Below, piece after piece: positions 58,246-64,000 of a stretch of 64,000 nt of DNA. Under the pieces are notes generated by a model, which was not told the origin of the DNA, did no database searches, and saw only the letters and a program-made list of their open reading frames with translations. Numbering within the stretch: the first letter of the stretch is position 1; each line of letters begins with the position of its first letter. Source of the DNA: Rhynchopus sp. YZ270_cl-10 (Eukaryota > Euglenozoa > Diplonemea > Diplonemida > Diplonemidae); the NCBI GenBank assembly GCA_964035575.1, contig OZ037918.1:868001-932000 (forward strand). Direction: 5' to 3'. A program made the translations under genes and the position numbers.

Positions 58246-58724
58246 CTCTACTTTGAGGAGGGGGGTTTTTTATGATTTTTGAGGGGAAAAAATATAAACA
58301 AATCCAACAAAACAGTCGAAAGGATGCTGTGGGTGCTGCTAGGCGTTGAGTGTGTGAAGGAGTGGTTTTCAATGGTGGAATTTTTGGTCGTTAAAAAGAA
58401 GAACAAAATGCTCACCGACAAAAAAAAGACAAAACAAAACACAAAAAAAGAGACTCGCATTTCCATGCGGGAAGCTTTTCCTCCATCCCAAAAAAAAAAA
58501 TTTTTTTTTTTTTAGAAGGTGTTTTCCCTCCCCTTTCCCTTTCTTGAGCTTGAAAAGACTCTTGGTTTGGAGGTGTTGTAACCACTGGTCAAGTTTCCCC
58601 CCCTTTTTTTTAAGTGATTTTCCCCACCTCTTGTTATTTCCCCCCATTTTGAAAAAATAAATGTTGCACTTTTTTTTTTGTCAGGAGCAGTGTTTGGGGT
58701 AGGCACAGTCCGACAGTTTAAAAA

Positions 58725-58800
58725 AGTGGAGATTTTGCACAAAACTGTGGCAACACAACCCGAGGCAACTACACTAATCCAACAATTTATCAAAAGAAAA
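58725..58800 (+). repeat. Dispersed hairpin element, family C
   Basis: AGTGGAGATTTTGCACAAAA, CTGTGGCAACACAACCCGAG, GCAACTACACTAATCCAACA, ATTTATCAAAAG. Confidence 0.75.
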
Positions 58801-58976
58801 ATGGATGTGACATTGTGTTTAGTACATCGCTTTTTTTTGCGCAAAAAAATAATAAATGAAGAAAAAAAACCAAAGGATGGGGGGTGGGGTGGGGTAATAC
58901 ACTACACACGGCCTTGCACTTTTGAACAAAAAGTACATGGGGCACGATGTCTCTCTTTCTCTTTTTCTCTCTCAAC

Positions 58977-59022
58977 GTGACTAGGCATTTATGAGACCTA
59001 GATTCTTCTTGCCAACTTTTTT
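58977..59022 (+). repeat. Dispersed hairpin element, family A, with compensated stem
   Basis: GTGACTAGGC, loop, GACCTAGATTCTTCTTGCCA, ACTTTTTT. The stem is CTAGG/CCTAG instead of CTAAGC/GCTTAG: both sides changed together. Confidence 0.65.
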
Positions 59023-59040
59023 CTTTTTTTTTCCCCCCCC

Positions 59041-59105
59041 CGGTACACCCGGTCATTGTACCAAGGTACACTGTTCACGAAGGGGCTGTTGTGTTTCAAG
59101 TCAAC
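59041..59105 (+). repeat. GTAC-hairpin module (family X)
   Basis: CGGTACACCCGGTCATTGTA, CCAAGGTACACTGTTCACGA, then TGTTGTGTTTCAAGTCAAC. Confidence 0.65.
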
Positions 59106-60267
59106 TTTCTTTTACTTTTTTTTTTCTAGTCTCACAAACAATAGAAGTCGGGTCATTGTGCGCACATGAAAAAAAAAAAAAAAAATGCTTGCACTAGGTC
59201 CGCGATATAGAGAGCAATGAAGAGATATTTATGAAAAGATTTATGAACTACCTCACTTTTTTTTTTGCCACCATTTTTTTTTTTAAAAAGAAGCACTCCC
59301 TCCATAAAGGGAACTGGCATTACACAAAAAAAAAACCCCCACGTGGTGATTTTCCTCCTCTTTGCTGTTGTTATTGCCCATCCAACCCCCTTTTCCCTTG
59401 CTTTTTTTTCTTTCTGGGGGCTCCCTAAAACATGTTAAAAAAATCGCAAAAAAGTTCAAAAAGTGTTTTTTACCTTTGCCAAAACTGAGATACAAAGGGG
59501 AAAAAAATGTTTTTCCCCAGCAAAAACTGAGAAATAGCCGGGAAAAAAATGTTTTCGAATGTTTTAGGGACCCTCTCTTTCTTTTTAAACTGTTCTGCTC
59601 GAAAATTTTCTCCTTTCCTTCCCTCCCATTCTGCAGTAAAAGTTCAACCACTGCGACAGAGTAAGCCGGAAACAAACATTAAAGTTCGCACATCGCTTTG
59701 GTTAAGGATCTAAAAAAGCTAAACAAACACAAAATAGCAAAAAAAAAAGAGTACAAAACATACCAAAAAACATTTTCAAACTTCCCTCCCATTCTGATTT
59801 TAAAAAAAATATGTATGAAAGCTGTAGAGGTAGCTGCACTACTGGGGGGGAGCTATTAAAGTATACGTATACTTTATTCGGCGGGAATTACTGCTTAAAT
59901 GGCCAAAAAACGAAAAAGGAAAAAAAAAAAAAAAATCACTGTTATTTTGGGGTTTCTAGTGGCCGAAACCTCGCGAAAACACCACCATTGGCATTTTTGG
60001 GCCAATCCCAGCCAGTGGTGGGGTCAATGTGGAAAAATGAACAATTTTTTGGTGACTTAAATTTTCACAAATCTGAACCCCATCAGCACCAATCGTGTAA
60101 AAACTGATACACGCGTTTTAGGTCAAAAATACTCGTTTCTCAGCGCAAAGTGACCCCATCACAGCACGCACAGAATCCGGACCACCGAAATCAAAATTTT
60201 TTTTTTTCGATTTTTTGTGCAAAACTTGCTGAAAAAATTTTTTAGTAAGAAAAATGTACACAAAAAC

Positions 60268-60372
60268 CGTATACTTTATTTCACAGATTTCCACGCTCAA
60301 AATGGGTTTCCGCACCGTATACTTTATTACCCCCGTATACTTTATTAGCACCGTATACTTTATTAGCCCCCC
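60268..60372 (+). repeat. CCGTATACTTTATT interspersed array
   Basis: Four copies of CCGTATACTTTATT (about 60269, 60316, 60334 and 60351), the last three at about 18-bp period; a related CGTATACTTTATTCGG occurs at 59862. A C run follows. Confidence 0.75.
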
Positions 60373-62250
60373 CCCCAGTAGACCAACAAATTTTCAAAAA
60401 AAGAAATTTTCAACACCTCCATTTTCTTGCAGCTTCCAGGACCGTGCATGCTCCGTTCTCTAAAAAGGAATGGTAAAAAAGTTTTCAAAAATATGCATCC
60501 TTAAACGGTCCCTTCAGAACAACCACAAAGGGGGTGGCTTTAAAAAAAAACATTGTGTTAAGAAATGTGTTTGGGGATTACATTCCCATCTCATTGTGTT
60601 ATACCATTTTTTTTTATATAAAAAGTAGATGTGTCCGTGAGTACCCCTTTCGTCATTGCAAATAAAAGAAAAAAAAATGCCATTTTTTTTGGGCGACTTT
60701 TTTGCTACTTTTTAATCACCCCATTTTCTTTCGTTTTCACCTGTCTTGAAAATATGTGTGCTTTTCTCTTTGACACATTCGTTTATTCAAGTTGTTTTGG
60801 TTTTATGATGGCCATAGGCTGAGGGTCATCATGAAACATTTTTCTTCTTCTCTTTTTTTTCCTTTTTTTTCTTTTTTTTTGAATTCTTCCTTTCCGATAG
60901 CCCCCCCCTCTTTTCAGTACATTCGTTTGCTTTTACCCACTACTGCCCGACAGTACCTCTACAGTCGGCCAGCTAGGTGCGTATGGCGCACACATAGCAC
61001 TGTGATTCGCGTTGCCGTGCAAGCTGTGGAAATCATTTCAGGAGTGTCGTTTTTTTTTTCCCCCCCAGCACTTTTCGAGGTTGCTTTGCTTTGGGCTACA
61101 CACACCCACACAAAGTCTGTATTTACACCCCACCCCAAAAGGAGAAGGGAAAAAAAAACAAAAAAACACACAGGCGAGAACAAAAAAAAACAGGAGTGGC
61201 TTTTTTAGATCTCCACATTCCCAAACCCCACCTCCCCCTGCACAGTCTTCATCTGAGGTTTCCAAGTAGCCCAGTTGGTAGAGGGCTCTGTGGTGACTGT
61301 GCTCCACCTCCGCCAAGCGATTTCCTGGTGATGCACATATCGTCGTAAATCGCTAAAGTGACAGAGCGAAGGTTTACTGGAGCAGCCCTCGGTTGGTCCG
61401 TATCCCCACGCAATCGGCTCCATCACTTTGTTTGATGTTGTTTGATATGTACTTCAACTCGATGTTGCAGTAACTGTTTGCGATACAGGAGCTAGCGTTT
61501 CCTCCTGTTGGCAGTCCCGGGTTGTTGTTTGCGGATAAGACCTCTGTTTTTTTAACGAATTTTCGATGACATCTTGGGCGAGGTTGATTACATCTTCGCA
61601 TGACTCTGGTTTAAGGCCGTGGTGAACTCCGATCAAAAAAATGTTTCTTCTCAGCTCTGTTATCGGGGCGCCTGGAGTTCGTTTGTTATTCATGAAGGTG
61701 ACGGCTCTTGTGATTGCTTCTTGAAGGTGTTATTAGGCGTTTTTGGGGGATAATGGTTCTAGGGGTAAGTTTAGCTGTCTTTGTGTTGTTTGTATCACTG
61801 CTGCCTCTTTTTCATCCTATCGATTCAAAGATGAAGTAGTTCCTGACCTCCCGTCTTTTGCTTTCCTCTTCGCAGTCTTTTTTGTCGTTAGAGGGTGTTT
61901 ATGACCTGCTTTGAGGATCCGTGATGCCTGTGTATTGACGCCATGCAACTTTGTTGTGGTGGTTTGTTTTTTTTTTTTTCATTGTGAAGGTTGTTTGATG
62001 ATGTTATCGGGTTTGCCTTAGAGCTAGTACCAGCAATCCTTCAAAGTTTGCGAACACCTTTGCAAAAATAAACACAAAGCTCTTTCAAAACAAAAAAAAA
62101 AAACATTTTTCAAACCCCTACAGCACACGTTTTACACATTGTATTCATGAGGTATCTGAGTTAGGCTTTTTTTTGGGTTATCTTTACCAAAAAACCCTCA
62201 ACCCCTCTCCTCTCCCGGGCATTTGGCCATTTCAACCTTCTCTGACTTAT

Positions 62251-62252
62251 AG
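62251..62252 (+). other. Putative splice acceptor AG, EF-hand gene
   Basis: CAACCTTCTCTGACTTATAG, 25 bp before the ATG. Confidence 0.45.
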
Positions 62253-62277
62253 TTGATTCTCAAAAAGCTTTTGAAGG

Positions 62278-63174
62278 ATGTCGCACAATGAGAGCCCTAA
62301 AGCGATGTCTCCTGGCAAAATAAAACCCTCAGATGTGAGTCAAAGTAGTACACATGGAACCGATACACGCCCGGCTAGCCCTTCTTCTCGCAAGCCTAGC
62401 TTCGTAGGTGGTGATCGGGTGAGCTCCCCTTCGAGTGCCTTTCGCAACCGGAGTGGCCGTCTCGATAGCACCACCTCCAGCAATAATAATCTTGGCCGCT
62501 CCTCCCCGAGGGGGTCGTTTGTACAGCGTGGGTCGTTTGCGAGTCAACCACGCGGCTCATTTGTCCAGCGCGGCTCCTTCATGACGAACAGTTTGTCGCT
62601 TCCATCCCCAAAATCGGCCCGCCGCCAGCCCAACCATTTGACCACTACCATCGCAGGCCGCGCCTTTCAAATCACCCGAGCGCAGGTCACCCACGCATTT
62701 GGGTTAATCCAAGAAAACAACGCGCCTCTAAAACAAAAGGATCTACGAAAGCGCCTGGACACTTTGTTCCCTCATTTTGGGTCGAAGGAGTTCAAGAGCA
62801 TGGTGCCCGATGGGGCGGCGGTGACAGCCGATGCAGTATGGGCATGTCTGGTGGAGAGCTTGGAATGTGTGTCGTTGGAGGACCCATACGCTAATATGGA
62901 CCCGGTTGCAGAGCTGCTCGGGCATTTGTCAGCGCCAGGTGTGGATGGACAGCGTGTGGTGGACCGAGGTCTCCTGCAAAAAGCAATGCGTGACTTCAGT
63001 GGTACCGATGTCACCCCCGAGCAGGTGCACAGCATCATCACCGTCTCAGACCGTGACGGAGACGGCGAGTTAGGAGAAAGCGACCTCCGCGAACGGCTTG
63101 GCTGTTCCCCAGGGGGAATGTCCCTCCCAACAAACACAACCATTCTACCCTGCGAGAGTGACGGTGAAGATTGA
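62278..63174 (+). CDS. EF-hand calcium-binding protein with disordered N-terminus (298 aa)
   Basis: Residues 1-120 are Ser/Pro/Arg-rich and disordered, with four RGSF repeats (RGSFVQRGSFASQPRGSFVQ) that look like basophilic-kinase sites. Residues ~128-240 are helical (ITRAQVTHAFGLIQENNAPL, KQKDLRKRLDTLFPHFGSKE), resembling degenerate EF-hand pairs. One canonical Ca2+ loop is present at residues 258-269 (DRDGDGELGESD), with the -Z position Asp instead of the usual Glu, which often weakens Ca2+ selectivity. No signal peptide or membrane span; probably cytosolic or cytoskeletal. Single exon. Specific function not recognised. Confidence 0.88.
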   Translation: MSHNESPKAMSPGKIKPSDVSQSSTHGTDTRPASPSSRKPSFVGGDRVSSPSSAFRNRSGRLDSTTSSNNNLGRSSPRGSFVQRGSFASQPRGSFVQRGSFMTNSLSLPSPKSARRQPNHLTTTIAGRAFQITRAQVTHAFGLIQENNAPLKQKDLRKRLDTLFPHFGSKEFKSMVPDGAAVTADAVWACLVESLECVSLEDPYANMDPVAELLGHLSAPGVDGQRVVDRGLLQKAMRDFSGTDVTPEQVHSIITVSDRDGDGELGESDLRERLGCSPGGMSLPTNTTILPCESDGED

Positions 63175-63240
63175 AGCAAAAAAAAAAAAAAAAACGGTGT
63201 TTCCACATCCGTACGTTTGGGTATTTTTTTTCTTTGGCAG

Positions 63241-63267
63241 ATTGTCACGAGAGGGCTTTGTATTTCA
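63241..63267 (+). repeat. Partial family X module in the EF-hand gene 3' flank
   Basis: ATTGTCACGAGAGGGCTTTG then TATTTCA, the 3' half of the module found in the RNA-array spacers. Confidence 0.6.
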
Positions 63268-63376
63268 TTTTTTCCCCCCCTTTTTGTCGATTTTTAAAAA
63301 GAAAAACGCACCACTTAAACTCCAGGGGAAAATACACAGGGGAGGGGGTCTTTTTCTTTTTCAAAAAAAAGAAAAA

Positions 63377-63645
63377 ATGGCGGGTGTGGCTGTGGACATG
63401 GGGGACCAGCTTTCTGCGCAGCCACTGACACATCGTACGACGGACACATCTGCAGGAGATACAAGCTTGCAGTGGGTCGATGCAAGCCAGACGCGATCTT
63501 GTGCAGACGAGACGCGTTCGCCACTGCCCTCTTCTGGGCTGGGTGCGGAGGCGGAGAAGCAGGAGTACGAAGCAGAACACCCTGTCGACGTACGGCAGAG
63601 ACTGCTCAGGTCCGTCATCAGCTTGCGGGCGACGTTGGAGTCTGC
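63377..63645 (+). CDS. First exon of an unidentified gene (partial)
   Basis: ATG at 63377 gives MAGVAVDMGDQLSAQPLTHR... with ordinary amino-acid composition and higher GC than its flanks, through VDVRQRLLRSVISLRATLES. It then meets a GTATGT donor at 63646 after 89 codons plus two bases. The frame reads on to 63784 but changes character there, so an intron is more likely. I could not place the acceptor in the last 350 bp; TTCTAAAAAAG near 63811 is one option. The gene probably continues beyond the window. Confidence 0.5.
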
Positions 63646-64000
63646 GTATGTGTATTGTTTCGTTTCGTTCCTTTCTTTCGGACTCATCGTGGAAAAACCA
63701 CGAAATGGTTGTAGCACTGCATTGGAGGTCCCATCCATGTGGCCTCCGACTACTCATGATGGGTATATTTCAATCATTTTTTGATAAAACAACTTGTTGT
63801 CAATTCTAAAAAAGATTGGAGGCAGCGCTGCAGGGCAAACAAAACGGATTGAAAAAAACAGAAGCTTGCTTGTTTTCTTTGAGTACTCAATTAACCACAA
63901 CAACCGTACTTCAGTTAAACACATTTTTTCACCTTTTTGTTTTCCCGGCTTTGAGCGCACAAACAAAAGACCCGATCTTTTTTGGACCTCCGTTTGAAAT
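63646..64000. other. Probable intron and downstream of the last gene
   Basis: GTATGT at the start, T/A-rich after 63770; no clear second exon seen before the window ends. Confidence 0.4.

Larger units (their letters stand above)
58134..62277. other. 4-kb gene-free stretch
   Basis: T/A-rich. Holds family X (58191, 59041), C (58725) and A (58977) modules and a CCGTATACTTTATT array (60268-60372). Minus-strand frames at 61205-61693 (e.g. ELRRNIFLIGVHHGLKPESC) have some protein character but no start, partner or family; probably a relic. Confidence 0.55.

Noticed and set aside
61263-61320. tRNA-like stretch with an A-box-like TAGCCCAGTTGGTAGAG
   Set aside because: No B box (GGTTCRANNCC) at the right distance and no acceptor stem pairing.

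Overview
This is a eukaryotic (protist) nuclear window. It has a ribosomal protein gene, short GT-AG introns of 46-70 nt plus one of 253 nt enlarged by a transposon (5' sites GTATGY/GTATGG, 3' sites usually ACAG), a standard genetic code (TAA, TAG and TGA all terminate real genes), long T or A homopolymer runs between genes, and many DNA transposons. All twelve host genes lie on the + strand over about 52 kb. Most have a pyrimidine tract ending in AG a short way upstream of the ATG. Together with conventional cis introns and a tandem array of snoRNA-like units, this resembles the one-directional, trans-spliced gene clusters of Euglenozoa (diplonemid- or euglenid-like). That placement is inference; I did not find a spliced-leader RNA gene.

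Layout. 1-11 kb is gene-free and packed with transposons: a long-inverted-repeat element with a hAT nested in it, a 929-bp element with perfect 30-bp ends, and several MITEs. 11.5-21.5 kb holds RPS18/uS13, a candidate 33-aa two-exon microgene, and a 2966-aa intracellular right-handed beta-helix protein. 21.5-25 kb is repeats, including a 560-bp hAT derivative. 25-35.2 kb holds an ARM/HEAT-like gene and a 2589-aa C-type lectin receptor with one membrane span and a cytosolic zinc ribbon. 38.2-41.1 kb holds an endonuclease G-like nuclease and a triose-phosphate/nucleotide-sugar transporter. 41.8-42.9 kb is a piggyBac relic. 43.5-48.0 kb holds a coiled-coil gene, five tandem box C/D-like RNA units and a NIPA-type magnesium transporter. 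48.2-52.2 kb is one transposon invaded by a hAT whose transposase (one intron) looks whole. 55-56.2 kb holds two near-identical 358-bp MITEs in opposite orientation. 57-64 kb holds a double PLAC8 Cys-rich protein, an EF-hand protein and the start of another gene.

The least explained part is the network of short dispersed modules between genes. Several keep a hairpin with compensatory changes (CTAAGC/GCTTAG to CTAGG/CCTAG; AGTGGAGC/GCTACACT to AGTGTAG/CTACACT). One lies about 20 bp after a stop codon and another about 70 bp after a stop. A further GTAC-rich module is shared between the RNA-array spacers and the 3' flanks of two genes. These modules and the C/D-like array are the best candidates for something undescribed.
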